Positions 44,290-55,929 of a stretch of 64,000 bases of DNA are shown here, piece after piece. The DNA is taken from the NCBI GenBank assembly GCA_958510875.1, contig OY294068.1, positions 19,758,297 to 19,822,296 of the forward strand, in the 5' to 3' direction. The notes beneath the pieces were generated by a model. That model searched no databases. It saw only the letters and a list, made by a program, of their open reading frames with translations, and had not been told where the DNA came from. Within the stretch, counting starts at the first letter, position 1. Each line of letters opens with the position of its first letter. A program made the translations under genes and the position numbers. The DNA is from Endomychus coccineus (Eukaryota; Arthropoda; Insecta; Coleoptera; Endomychidae).

Positions 44290-44725
44290 TATATTGGATG
44301 GTTTTCCGTAGATGTTGATTACATGTCAGCTCAGAAAAACATCTAGTCAAATGTGTTGAACATTTACACCACTTTGTCACATCTATGTTCGTATCTATTG
44401 TGTCCCATTCTGCTGCTGTGCCCTTCAAGAGATATCAGCCGCTATAGCAGTTCTTCCAACCCTGTGACTTTAAGAAAGTTCACTACGTCGTATGGCTTCG
44501 AGTGAGGTAAGTTTCCCTATTCTATTTGGTATGTCCCAAGTTATCGCGCTATTGAGTTTATAAGAGTAGTGTATTCTGCCAGGATGTGGTTGAAAATTTT
44601 TTCCTTTACCACGCAGAACCTGCACTCTCATCCTTCTACTAATTCGAGCCTGTTAGTGTGTCCTTTCAATCGGCAGTGCCTTGTTAGAATTCCCGTTAGT
44701 ATTCTGAGTTTATTTTTACAAAGGT
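44290..44725 (-). pseudogene. LINE C-terminal tail (family B copy 2)
   Basis: The minus strand gives 'LRILTGILTRHCRLKGHTNR' followed by 'CRFCVVKEKIFNHILAEYTT', the same C-terminal knuckle as 43112-43357. It continues 'LGTYQIE', 'NLPHSKPYDVVNFLKVTGL' and 'EEL'. It lies immediately upstream of copy 1 in the same orientation, so two related 3' ends sit in tandem. Only two in-frame stops interrupt this part. Confidence 0.65.
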
Positions 44726-47700
44726 TGCTGCAGAGTTCGGATGAATTGTAGCACATCAAGCAAAGAAACTTCAACTCCAAAAATCGATAGTAGAAGCCGT
44801 TACTCTATGGCAATTTATCATTATGATTAAATGAAAGAACAACGCATCTAATTTTAAAGTGATCGCCCAGAAAATCAATCTGCAGTTGCTCAACCTAGAT
44901 GCTGATGGAAGGGCCATCCACTTGGTTGATTGCATCCTCGTCAAAGATCTGTTACGTTCAATGCTAGCGAGGAAAACAAAAAAATATTTTGAAATAATGT
45001 TCTTGTAACTTTGAATGCTTTCCGGAAACATTTGTGAAGGACTTTTTTAGCTTAGAATTCATCGATCTATCAATTTGTGGCGTCATTTGGAATTTCAAGA
45101 TTGTCACCCCCCGAGAAGGAATATCATCCCCCCTCAGGAAGAAAGCGCATACCGGTACTAGGTCGGAAATTCAATTTGACCCATCCCCTAAACCTTCATG
45201 AATTTTCATGAAAAACAAACAATTTGGAGTTGAAAATCATCATGGCAGTGCATTGGCAATTAGCCGATATATCCATGAAAAATTTTGCCGGAAAGTGTTG
45301 CGAATATAGTTAGTTATTCTCTCAAGATGAGGGCAAAACTGAATGCTTTCCTTCTCCCATGAGTGACGTTCCCCGGTCCTTCCAATTTATCTTTATTAAA
45401 TACCTATTCCGTTACCGAACATTTTGGAAGTTGTTGAAAAGCATTCTTTAATTGTTCACAAAGTTAAGTAATTTACCCTTCTGGCGAGTAACATCTTCTT
45501 GTTATACTTTCCTTATTTGAAAGTATGAAGCTTCTGAACAAACAAAAGCCCCAAATTTAATTAATATGCCAAGATTGGTATTCAAATTTGCGTCAGTTGG
45601 TATTATCAAGTCTTTAATTGTAAGCCGCTTGAGAGACAACGGAAGTTCATGTCTGACAGCCTACTCTAATTGTTGTATCTTTCTCAGTTATCATTCGCTT
45701 AGAATAGTATCCACGACAATGGACGCGATATTCATTTATGCGATGTTGACAAAAGCCACAGACATAGTGTTATTCGAACGCGATAGTGCCAGAAACTGTC
45801 TTGTTAGGCATTTATCCAAGTGCTCCTTGACCTACGCCTTCTCTTGTTCCACTGGTGTGAATATAGCAGCAGTGACTGTTACATAGAGCTTTTATGTACG
45901 ATTTGCTTTTGTCTGCAACTGACGTATATTATTTCTCTGAGAACTATCATCATCACCAATTTTGTGAACATTTTATAATTAGATTATTTAGAGCAACTCA
46001 TTCCTTGGTTGTTTTCCTCTTGAGAATATCGATGAACAATTCCAACGGATGACACAAACCTTTGTTAGGTCGTTCACCCACTTTCTTTGCGAATGTCCTG
46101 CGCTTATCAGAACCAGGTTCCCCTGGGTAGGTCCGCGGATCAACACGGCAGATGACATATCGGATCTGACCTTAAAACAGATCTCAGGATTCTGTCGAGC
46201 AGCAGGGTATTCAAATATTTCCTGAAAAATGTAACACAGGATAGTGTACAAGGGTTTTTGGCTAAGTGCACTGAACTTTCTATTAGGCCTGCTACCATCT
46301 CAACCAACACCAATACCAATCACCCTGGCTAATACCTGCTCGAGTAATGATAAAGACAAAGCATATTATTATAATTGAGAAATATTGCAAAAATGGAATA
46401 TGATGAAAGGATTTAAAAGATGGGAACAAAGGTTGTCAGAGTTCTGTCAAACCCGACCTGATCGAAACAGCCTATAAGTTGTTCCCATCCGTTTCTAATT
46501 TTTTGTTCTCTTGATCGATATTTGTGATATTTTTCATTTACTAATATATTTTCTGTTATTCATCATCCGTCGAGGTATGTTCACGTTAAATTCACCAGGT
46601 ATTTTCATAAAGGCAACAATGTCGGCTAAAATGACATGGAAAATTTGTAAAGCTGAGAAGTGGATGTTAAGCACTTTTGTTTATTTTGTATATAATGTCG
46701 TAATTCCATCGGTCCTGTTACGATAAGAATTCCTTCAAAGAGGCGTCTATTTTTCCGTGATATTTAATATACGAGAAATTCTCATGCAAATAATCCACCT
46801 AACTATCGCAAAGGCAAAGTTTCATGTTTACAAAGTTATTAAAGTGCAAATCGTGCGGAATTTTAGCGTATAAGTGATCGTCGATTTTCAAAAGCTAAAC
46901 TGCAACTTAGTGTTGTATTTAACTCTCGTCTGAAAAATGTAACACGCACATAACTTTCATGGCTATTTTTTGAAAAACGGTGGTTATGAGATGTTGAAAA
47001 TGTCTATCCGCATGAACATATAGTGTATCTTGATTACTGAACTACACGTTTTGGGCAGAAAACCAACATACTCCAAAAAAATATCACATTATCCCTTTTA
47101 TAGGTGGAGCATAGTATTTTACATCTTTGAAGTAATAACAACATCATTGTCCTATTAGTTTGCACATCATCTATTTTGTTACGCTCAAGTTCAGGTTTTT
47201 CGTGATATAATTCAAGGAGGAAGAAAAAGAAACCTAACTATCTTGAGACTTTGGCCAATGATTGAGTATTGGATAGACGTAGAAAACACTAGAAACATCA
47301 GTTATTTTGTATCGATGTATTTGTATCTTCCAACATAAGGTAAGATTGTGGTCCCGAAAAGTCAGCGCATTTTGACTAGTCGATGTTCATCATTTCTGGA
47401 TGTACTATTAAGTTCAAATTCATTCAGCCAATTGTGAAAAAACTTAAACGCTAGTGCAGATGAATTTATCATACTCGACCTTGATTTCTTTCGGTGTTTT
47501 GCCTTCGAAATCAATCTCAGTGATACTTTTGTAGATTTTATTTCTTCTCTCAAAGTGCGGTATTATCTGATCACCATAGACAATTAGTTCAAAGAATAAT
47601 TACTATGATAGAGTTCTCGGAAAATAAACTACAGCTGCGTCGGCGAATAATTTACCCACATGCCACCAATTCACCACGGTATCAAAGGCAAATGAGCTTA

Positions 47701-47786
47701 TTTCATATCTTCAGTAACTGTGTCAAGGATACACGTGGTTACCACTCCAACCATATGAAGATGTTGAATTGGAAATATCATAGAAG
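44726..47786. other. no gene recognised
   Basis: Minus 46140-46030 includes 'QRKWVNDLTKVCVIRW', faintly like the R-W-x-DDL-x-KVAG-x-x-W tail of some LINE proteins, but nothing around it supports that. The frame at 45566-45886 has no recognisable motif on either strand. Confidence 0.4.
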
Positions 47787-48158
47787 TAATATTATAAAAC
47801 ACCCTCGAAAATTTCTGGCGAACCTAGATGTTCCAACACCATCTGCCCGAAAGCAGGTATCCCATTGTGAATTATTAGGCATTGACAAAATAGTTCTCGC
47901 GATTCAAGAATCGATGGGGAAACAGTGTTGGAAATACTGCAGCCAGGTGACGACCCCGCAACAATGCATACAAACACATTTCGTGTTAGGAATCAATATA
48001 GAAAGTTTTGGTTCACGAGGTTGAACGGTGGCAATACTTCTCTTAGTCCCGTGAATTGTGAATTGCATTCTCAGTGGGACATCTGCTTCCGGACAGATGG
48101 TGTTAGAACATCTAGGTTTGCCAAACATTTTCGAATGTGTTTTATTATATCTCCTTAG
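47787..48158. repeat. inverted repeat with about 85-bp arms
   Basis: Left arm 47787-47870 and right arm 48075-48158 are reverse complements at roughly 80%, anchored by 'aacctagatgtt.caacacca' (left) and its complement on the right. Both arms also contain matching 'tcgaaaat.t.tgg' tips. The interior has no motif. It may be a small MITE; no target duplication is apparent. Confidence 0.6.
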
Positions 48159-48181
48159 GAGATGGTCTTCACGCCTGCCTC

Positions 48182-48225
48182 GTCTCACCGACGAGCTCTT
48201 GAGAAAAGCGAAACAGCTGTGGGAC
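48182..48225 (+). ncRNA. hammerhead-like motif (imperfect)
   Basis: Helix I GTCT (48182-48185) can pair with GGAC (48222-48225). The core is CCGACGA, stem II is GCT/AGC with a 9-nt loop, then GAAAC, a two-pair helix III around AGCT, and GTG. The G at the cleavage position and C for U4 depart from consensus, so activity is unlikely. Confidence 0.25.
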
Positions 48226-48785
48226 TGTAGGATGTGTTGTCACTGTTCAATCTAGTGAACCAAAACTTTGCCTATTGACTAACATGGAATATGTTTGTAT
48301 TTCACTATGCATAGTTAACAATTTGACCAGCAGAGTATCGCAGTGACAGCTCTGTGATTTTCTTCCATATTTATATTAACTCCCTCTTCCTTTAGTTTTC
48401 ATTCTAGCTTTATTATAACAAAAAGATGTTTTCCAGCTACTTGAAGATCATATCCATACTTTGTCGTTGGGCGTTGTAATAATAAATAGATAAAAATAAA
48501 TAAATATATAAATATTTGTGGTAAGTATTTACATGACTTCACTTATGAATATCTCACAGGCAGCTTAACCTGAATTCAATGATGAATAAGGAGTCTTTAA
48601 TATTTCTATTTTGTTCCAGGAAGAGCCAGGTAAAACACATTCTGACGCCCAGCGATGGGTATGATAGCAGCATATTGAAACATGTCAAAAATACCACCCA
48701 AAATCTCTAAAATATACTTACTATATATATACTTATATATGGAAATTCTCAGGAAATAGGTCACATTAACACTTTGTTATCAATT
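48226..48785. other. no gene recognised
   Basis: Ends in A+T-rich 'aataaatag' type repeats near 48480, possibly a LINE tail, but no coding part is visible. Confidence 0.4.
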
Positions 48786-48831
48786 TTAGTCTTTACGTAC
48801 GTTTCGGTCTCACGACCATCATCAGAAGACT
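48786..48831 (-). ncRNA. hammerhead-like motif with canonical CUGAUGA core
   Basis: On the minus strand the core is CTGATGA (48825-48819). It is followed by T and a four-pair stem II GGTC/GACC closed by a GTGA tetraloop, then GAAAC and GTA. Upstream GTCTT can pair with downstream AAGAC as an outer helix I, leaving a small internal loop. Helix III is essentially absent, as in minimal PLE hammerheads, which may need a dimer to cleave. The extra T after the core recurs in the motifs at 195-203 and 54846-54854. Confidence 0.4.
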
Positions 48832-50984
48832 TGTTATGTCAAAAAGGGTTTATTAAAACTAATTATAGCACAAGCGTCCATATCGCACAAATTTCAATCA
48901 AAAAAAAAGGGCCCACGCCGTCGAAACGAACAGAACCACGAATAATCGAAATTGTATCGTCAATATTAAAGTATAAAAATTTTTGTAACAAGAATCCACT
49001 ATTCAGTAATATTCTTATAATATACAAGCGCATGTTGGTATAGTGTCATAACAACTGAAGTTCGAAGTTATTATGTTGAGTATCTACTTTCGAACCAGAT
49101 GTAAGATTTACGAGGTACTTGAAAAAGGTTTCAGACCTGTATTGGAATATAACTTTCAGGCATTCTTCCTAAAATATATATTTAACATTATAAAGACGCA
49201 TGTAGGAATTTGCAAGAGTTTTAATTGATTAAATTAGTATAAATCTGACTTAATCACTGAATATCATTCCTATGATTTACAGATTTGGAGTCACGTTTTA
49301 TGTGAATCATCTCCAGAATAGATCTCTTATAATAATTGGTTCCCTTAGTTAAAATATTAACATTTTAGTAATCAAATTGATGGTTATAATCAAAGCAGTG
49401 CTTAGCAAGGGCGGTGGAATTTTCTAAGTTGCCCTTGGTAAGCAACTAAGCAAAATTATTTGAAACAAATTCGTTTAGATACTACGAGCGTCAACTCTCA
49501 AATTTTTTAAGTGCTTACTCAATCGTATGTTAGTGCGGAATTCCAAATTGTTTGAATATGTGGATGTGAGTTGAATTTAGTCTAGATAACAGTGTGAAAG
49601 AATGAAATGTTTGATGAAATCATGAGTCTTAAATAGGCATTGAATTTTAGTTCAGTTATTATCAACAAAATATGGTTATTAGTTATTATTAACAAAATAT
49701 TGAATAGAAGGGAATAACGATGTCATGTTGTTTGTTGTTATTTCATTACTAAGGATCATGATAATTGAATATGATTGTTTACGAAAACAATAATTATGAA
49801 AGCCTAAGCGTCCCTTCTATAGGATATAGAAGAATGTCGACGTTCACATAATGTACAATCAGGCTACCAGGAATTACAACTGATTGAATTGAATAATAAA
49901 AGCATACACAATGTTTATCAAATCAAACGAATGCTCGAAAAGAAAAACCGACGTTTCCGCAATCAAAGGAGTCAAATTTAAAATTCCGGTCATATATGGT
50001 TGTGTACAATCTCGCAATCTAGATTATTATATCATGGCCCGGTTTGTCCCAGTACGGGGAGTGTTTCATCACGAAACTTGTAATTCAAAAGTGGCCGAAG
50101 TTGCGGCAGAAGAGAATCAAATGAATGAAAATAATCTTCCGCGGATTCCATACACGGTACCTTCGATACGTTTTGTTCACTACTTTTTGATCCTATAATG
50201 GTCACAGTTAAGTGCACTCAGTTAACGTATAAAAGACACAAGCCATTCAGTTGACTACAACAATAGGAACACTTTGAATATTGGAAAGAATAGTGATGAA
50301 CGTTTGATATAAGAAAGTCTCCAATTTAAAAGAGAAACAGTTGTATTAATGATAAAATTGGTTCTAATCTTCCACACCTTTTTATGATAATCTGATTCAA
50401 ACTCAACCAAATTCAAATATTTTGAATTACCACTTTCTGTTGTCTATTTAATTCAACCTAATCTTTGAAATAAAATAAACATACTTATTCAGAGTTGTAA
50501 TCATAGAATTATTGTTATTTGATCAGCTAGATTCAATCCATTTCAAGTAAATCAATTTGATAATTGGCCATAATACATTACTCATCCAAACACAACAACG
50601 GATCTAATGTTTTCTACAGTTTTAATTGGATTTTAAAACACAAGTCGGCTGCAGACGCATTTCATTAATCAAAATCATCTATTCTTTTCTGAATTACACA
50701 ATTAATAATCAACATAACATTTTTGATAAAGATATGAATAAAATATCGAAACGTCAGATAGAGAAATCTTATTTCATTTTTAGGCGTATTAAAGAACCAA
50801 AGTATCAAGAAACCGTAACGTGTATCTCGAAAGCAATTCATACTCGCTTTCGTTAAGTTGTTCCAGATTTCTCATTGGAATAAGGTTTTGCAAGTACATG
50901 AACAATGACCGACAATGGGGTATATCATACAATCATTGACATCGGTAGGTAACATTGCGTCAGTCGGCATATTATATCTAACCT
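48832..50984. other. no gene recognised
   Basis: Frames at 49911-50198 and 50626-50856 have no recognised motif. Confidence 0.45.
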
Positions 50985-51035
50985 CTATTGAGATATCCTG
51001 AATGGTCAGTTAGACCTATACCAAAGTAAATACTT
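50985..51035 (+). pseudogene. short PLE endonuclease C-terminal fragment
   Basis: 'atatcctgaatggtcagtta' and the following bases encode 'ILNGQLDLYQSKYF', parallel to 'ILNDQLDLYESDLF' at 30358-30405. DNA identity is high over about 40 bp, and no other PLE sequence is recognisable on either side. Confidence 0.45.
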
Positions 51036-51462
51036 TGCCATCGATAAACAGCAAAGAAACATACTATCGATATCTTCAGTTGATCTACGCGTCACTTCAT
51101 CTGGGGTATTCACATTACTTTTATGCGCATAAGCCACCTATAGATGTACAAGCTGGTATTGCTCAGGTGAAGCCAACCAGACCATAGAGTTCAAGGTCGT
51201 TGAAAGGGAGGCTAAAAAGTGTGAGGTTGTAGAATAGCATTGTAGGTGCAGTTAGACCACGGTCGTACATACAGGTCTAAGAACTCTATTGTTTGACATG
51301 AGTCCCTTAGATGTCGCCAAACTCGTAGTCCCTCGCTCAGCCACCAGCGAGGGCTTGGATCGAAGTATGGCAACAATCACATTATTGAGTAAAATAATTT
51401 TTCTCGTAACGCATTATTTACTATTTTGATTTGAGAGAGGAATAGAAGAACTGTTACTCTTG

Positions 51463-51672
51463 TCAAAATGTATTACTCACCTTGAAAATAACTTTTTCGC
51501 ACAGATAAAAGACCTCGTTAAAACGATTTCTTTCCGGAATCGCAAGCATCCACTTTTTTCGCATTTCCGCATCTTTCGGCACTTTAAAAACAGAAGTTTG
51601 TTGCTTTGTACTTTTGTACCCCGTTTTGCATTTCGGCACAATGCACGGTTTCTTAATTTTTCCCAAAAACAC
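51463..51672 (-). pseudogene. THAP zinc-finger exon, left arm copy
   Basis: The frame reads 'KKPCIVPKCKTGYKS' (the first C-x4-C pair of THAP), 'TSVFKVPKDAEMRKKWMLAI' (the conserved F-x-x-P and W) and 'RNRFNEVFYLCEKVIFK'. The second zinc pair should be C-x2-H, but here it is CEKV, so the His is lost. The reading frame ends at AAG followed by GTGAGT, a consensus splice donor, so this is an exon rather than a whole gene. There is no ATG ahead of the domain; the open frame begins at GTG. THAP domains are DNA-binding modules found in P-element-like and other transposases and in host regulators. Confidence 0.7.
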
Positions 51673-51844
51673 CGGTATTCCTTGTGTTCACAAGTCAACA
51701 ATGACAGTTGCCAAAGAACACGGTCGTATACGTGCCAGAGATCATTCCTCGACTCATGCGCCACCCTTTTGGTACAACAGCTGATGCTTAGCGAACTCAC
51801 TTCTCACATAGGAAACAGCTTCGAGTTCCCAGACCTGTACATAT

Positions 51845-52525
51845 GACCGTGAGTTAGACCAACCGTAGAGCTCATAGTCAGAGAGTGTGAAGTTGTAAAA
51901 TAAGTGGTAGGAAGAATTCGGAGTGAAAGTTTACACATATATACCTTCCCAAAATGTGAATGAGTTATTTTCGGCGAAATTCCTCAATTTTGACGTTTCA
52001 CGACACCTTATACATATCTCTGGGATGTATCATGCTAATGTTACCGGAAAACATCTCACTTTGTGGATGATCACGTAACAGCTGTGAGGCAGATTAATGA
52101 CAGATGTACACCATCACAGATATCTACCAGAATAGTTCGTTGGGTTGACAGACAGATGCTATGACAGCTCATTGGTTCCTCATAGCTGAGGTTTCAGCTA
52201 TTATGCCATGTATAACCGTCACATATAACCACCATGACAGTTCATACAAAAGACATGACACTGCGTTCAGTGTCAGTTAGACAAAGGCCATGACATATTT
52301 TCGATATGACAATTCAAACAGACGCCATGGAAGTTCATTGCGTGGTGTCATTGATCATTACCAGTTATTCCACAGCCTCATACTATATGACCTTGAAGTT
52401 ATGGTAAGGATGCACTTACAACTGTACTCTACAACCTCATATCTTGGGATCTCACATTCTATGACCTTGAGCTCTAAGGTCAGGTAAGCTACCGATAGAA
52501 CAGAAGCTGCTCTAGCAACCTCCTC
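51845..52525. mobile_element. nested fold-back unit inside the left arm
   Basis: This block is absent from the corresponding place in the right arm (53610-53600). Its ends are inverted copies of a shared terminal motif, roughly 'accgtagagctcatagtcag' with 'tgtgaagttgtaaaata'. The interior holds several 'gacagttca' or 'tgacagctca' type repeats. It is best read as a later insertion of a related short fold-back unit. Confidence 0.5.
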
Positions 52526-53799
52526 CTGAAAGGTAGTCCTCAACATCAAGTTATGTCCAACGTAAATGGGTCGGAGATCACATTTAGATGACACTCAGAA
52601 CCGCTATTCGCAGAGAATATTCAAGATGAACATACTTTCTTATCAACACCAGCGCGCATTGTGATAGTTATCGTACAAGTAGGAACTTTAATATATTATA
52701 ATTTCTGAATTAGGATGGAAATTGCTTCGTATTCACGAAAAGTAGATTTGATTAAAGTGTTCATTTACTTCTAAGACGAAAGACTAAGCTCATAATCAGT
52801 CATTTCACACAGTGAATATTTCACATTTTCTTCGAATTAAACTAGAGATACGTTTGACTTCTTTCTGAATTTGAATATTTCGCATTCGGTGATGGATAAT
52901 ATTGTGTCTAATAAATTCCCGCGAATAAATTATTTACTGAAATTCGGTATTTCCAAGGGTCTCGAGAGATATTTTTAATGTCATTGCGACGAGAATTTGA
53001 ATAATCCCTTTACTCGGAACGTCAATATTGCTGGAATGATGCAATTTTCTTAAAAACATCTTAAAAATCAGCGTCAGCGCGGTATTGTCTTTAGGCGAGC
53101 ATTAACAATTTGACACATGAATTATGCATGGCTCGTCTTTTGAGAAGTATTTCATGAACATTCGCCGCAGAGGCGCAGTCGATTTTGCAGTGGCAGAATG
53201 CACAGCTTCCCAAGTTTATAGTTTCCATTTAACATATGATCTCATCCATGTTTGCGAGGATATTTACAAACGCTATATCGCGTGAATTTTTTCCTTTTAA
53301 TTCGAAGAAAATGTGAGATATTCACTCTGTGAAATGAGGGATTATGAGCTTAGTCTTTCATCTTAGAAGTAAATGAACACTTCAATCAAAGCAACTTTTC
53401 GTGTGAATACAGAGCAATTTCCATTCTAATTTAGAAATTAAAATATATTGAAGTCCCTACTTGTACAATAACACAATGCGAACTGGTTTTAATAAGAACA
53501 AATGATGATTACAAATATTCTCTGCGCATAGCGGTTCTGTAAGTAATTTAAATACGATCCCCTACACCTTTACGTTGGTCATAAGTAGATGTAGAGGACT
53601 ACCCACGGTCGTATATACAGGTCTGGGAACCCGAGGCTGTTTCCAATGTGAAAAGTGAGTCCGCTAAGCATCAGCTGTTGCATAGTACCAAAAGTGTGGT
53701 GGCGCATGAGTCGAGGAATGATCTCTGGCACGTATCCGACCGTGTTCTCTGGCAAATGTCATTGTTGATTTGTAAACACAAGGAATACCGGCGTTTTTA

Positions 53800-54002
53800 G
53801 AAAAAAATTACGAAACCGTACATTGTGCCGAAATGCAAAACGAGGTACAAAAGTGTAAAGCAAGAACTTATGTTTTTAAAGTGCCGAAAGATGCGGAAAT
53901 GCGAAAGAAGTGGATGTTTGCGATTCCGGATAGAAATCGTTTTAACGAGGTCTTTCATGTGTGCGAAAAAGGGAAAGTTATTTTTGAGGTGAGTAATACA
54001 TT
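53800..54002 (+). pseudogene. THAP zinc-finger exon, right arm copy
   Basis: This inverse copy of the left-arm exon reads 'KPYIVPKCKTRYKSVKQ', with the first zinc Cys changed to Tyr. A frame change follows, then 'FKVPKDAEMRKKWMFAIPDR' and 'NRFNEVFHVCEKGKVIFEV'. The expected C-x2-H again lacks the His in the right place. The exon ends GAG followed by GTGAGT, so the splice donor is conserved between copies while the coding frame is not. It is therefore more damaged than the left copy. Confidence 0.7.
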
Positions 54003-54420
54003 TTGACAAGAGTAACAGTTCTATTCCTCTCTCAAATCAGAATAGTAAATATTGCGTTACGAGAAAAATTATTTTACTCAATAATGTGATTGTTGCCATA
54101 CTTCGATCCTAGCGCTAGCTGGTGGCTGAGCGAGGGACTACGAGTTTGGTGACATGTAAGAGACTCATGTCAAACATAGAGTTCTCAGACCTATATGTAC
54201 GACCGTGTGTGCAGCTAAACCAACCATGGTCATAGAATGTGAGGTTGTGTAATAGGCGGTAATGATCAATGGCACCACTTAATGAACTGTCAAGGCGTCT
54301 GTGTGAACTATCATGGCGTCTGTCTGTCAATTAAACACAGTGTCTTGTCGTATGTATGAACTGTCAAGGTCGCTATCTGCTGTGATGAGAATTTAGTAGA
54401 GATTAATGTCAATATTCATA

Positions 54421-54841
54421 ACTGAAATTTTTCAGAAAATTTACATTGCATGTAAATAAGATATAATACCAGCGAGGGCACAAGAATTTAAAGAGTTATC
54501 AGATGTTTTCTGTTTTATATTTTAACGAGAGAATTAGTGGAAGTATTTCTAAAATAAATATAAAATATACCACACCCTCTCCAAAAATGCTGATATGATA
54601 CCATATCAGGTCAGGGTGAAGAGGGTTTCAATAAATTCTCACAAGTTTTAGTTTCAGAGGAAAGTAAGATGTATCGGGAATCATAAGACTATCGAATGAT
54701 CGCCTACCTTTTCCAATTTTTTTAAATGTTAATCATTTGGAGATGTTTAGATAGCAAGTTGTTCCCGAACCGTTGTTGATCTTAATATGGATGTTTCAAA
54801 CGTTAAGTTACACAAACCAGTTTCAGTTCAAGCCTCAAGCC
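54421..54841. other. no gene recognised
   Basis: Background sequence. Confidence 0.5.
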
Positions 54842-54884
54842 TGCCCTGAAGATGCCGCCTGTGATGGTTGGCGAAACGTCGGCA
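54842..54884 (+). ncRNA. hammerhead-like motif (CTGAAGA core)
   Basis: Helix I TGCC (54842-54845) pairs with GGCA (54881-54884). The core is CTGAAGA (54846-54852), which fits CUGANGA exactly, followed by the extra T, then stem II GCC/GGC, GAAAC and GTC with C54880 at the cleavage position. Helix III is missing. The overall plan matches the PLE-associated motifs at 190-233 and 48786-48831. It lies inside a plus-strand open frame (54773-55039) that has no known family. Confidence 0.4.
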
Positions 54885-55929
54885 TCAAGTCGAGCTATTG
54901 TGACGCGGAATCCATCCGGAAGCCAAGATTTTTCAAGATTAGCTATCCGCGGAAGTCTACTATTCAAGATATTGAAATTGTATATTTATTGTTTTATAAG
55001 CAATTTGCGCAATTTTATTTGAGGTCAACTTTTTTCTGATGACAATTTGAAGAGAATGATGCACTTTGTCCCATCAAAATCATTCATGGGTTTGTCCTGT
55101 TTTTATACCCATTTGACTGCATTATAATCCATCCAGAATGACATCATTTAGATCACTTGTATCAGACGACAGAATAAATTTGGTAGGTTCTGTTAATTGG
55201 AACAAATGAACTGTTCACTTGGAATATTTCTCAGTAGATGGCTGTTACCGTATGTTGTTTGTGCTTGATTTATTCCAAAGATGACACAACAAGGCCTACA
55301 CAGCTTTCCGAACCTATGAGCGTAGCGTGAGGGAAATGATTCGTGACAAACGTACACCAATCTGCATTTCTAATTTTGTAATATTGTTCCGTTTGTCTGT
55401 TCGAATGAAGTCGATAATTTATGCAACAGATTTAAGTACATTTCAGAACTTGAATAATATAGAGCTGAAGTGATATTCTTAGCAGTGAGTAATCCTCACT
55501 TCTATGTACCTAAATCGCTTTATAAAGAACCAGAACGAAGTAATTGTCAATTTGAGAAGCGACAGTAGCGCCTTCACACGAGGAAACGTCTGATTGGAAA
55601 GACGGCGTTGATTAAGTGATTCATTCCTTCTCTAGAGCACACGGTAATCCAACTCCTCTCGATATAATTTAAATATAAATCACTTGAAAGTCATACTATT
55701 ATATTGAATAAGATGGGAACTAATACAAACCGCGAATAATTTTGAATAACAGACAGAATTCAGCTTTTCTGCGAGACGATACTTCCCTAATCTTCTTTGA
55801 GCTCATTATGAACATCTTCATAATATGACTGTTGACATAGGAATCATGAATAACAACTACTACCTCATCATTATCGAAGCTAGTGTGGGAGTGCAATTGT
55901 AGCGGAAACGAATGCAAATCCACCTTATT
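54885..55929. other. no gene recognised
   Basis: No motif in the short frames on either strand. Confidence 0.45.

Larger units (their letters stand above)
51150..54420. mobile_element. compound fold-back element with a THAP exon in each arm
   Basis: Segment 51261-51840 is the inverse of 54213-53610 at about 90% by eye, including a THAP-domain exon in each arm. Segment 52530-52870 is the inverse of 53600-53280. The centre, 52870-53280, is unique. The left side carries an extra block at 51845-52525 that itself has inverted ends ('gtagagctca.agtcagagagtgtga' against its complement near 52480-52430). The same end motif recurs at 51165-51237 and 54219-54260. Short units such as 'acgccatgacagttca' recur at 52200-52340 and 54280-54400 and in 25093-25602. 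No transposase is visible. Confidence 0.75.

Noticed and set aside
46030..46255. LINE C-terminal domain ('QRKWVNDLTKV')
   Set aside because: The similarity covers only about ten residues and no neighbouring motif supports it.
51460..51846. A 128-codon plus-strand protein
   Set aside because: It is the antisense shadow of the THAP exon on the minus strand.
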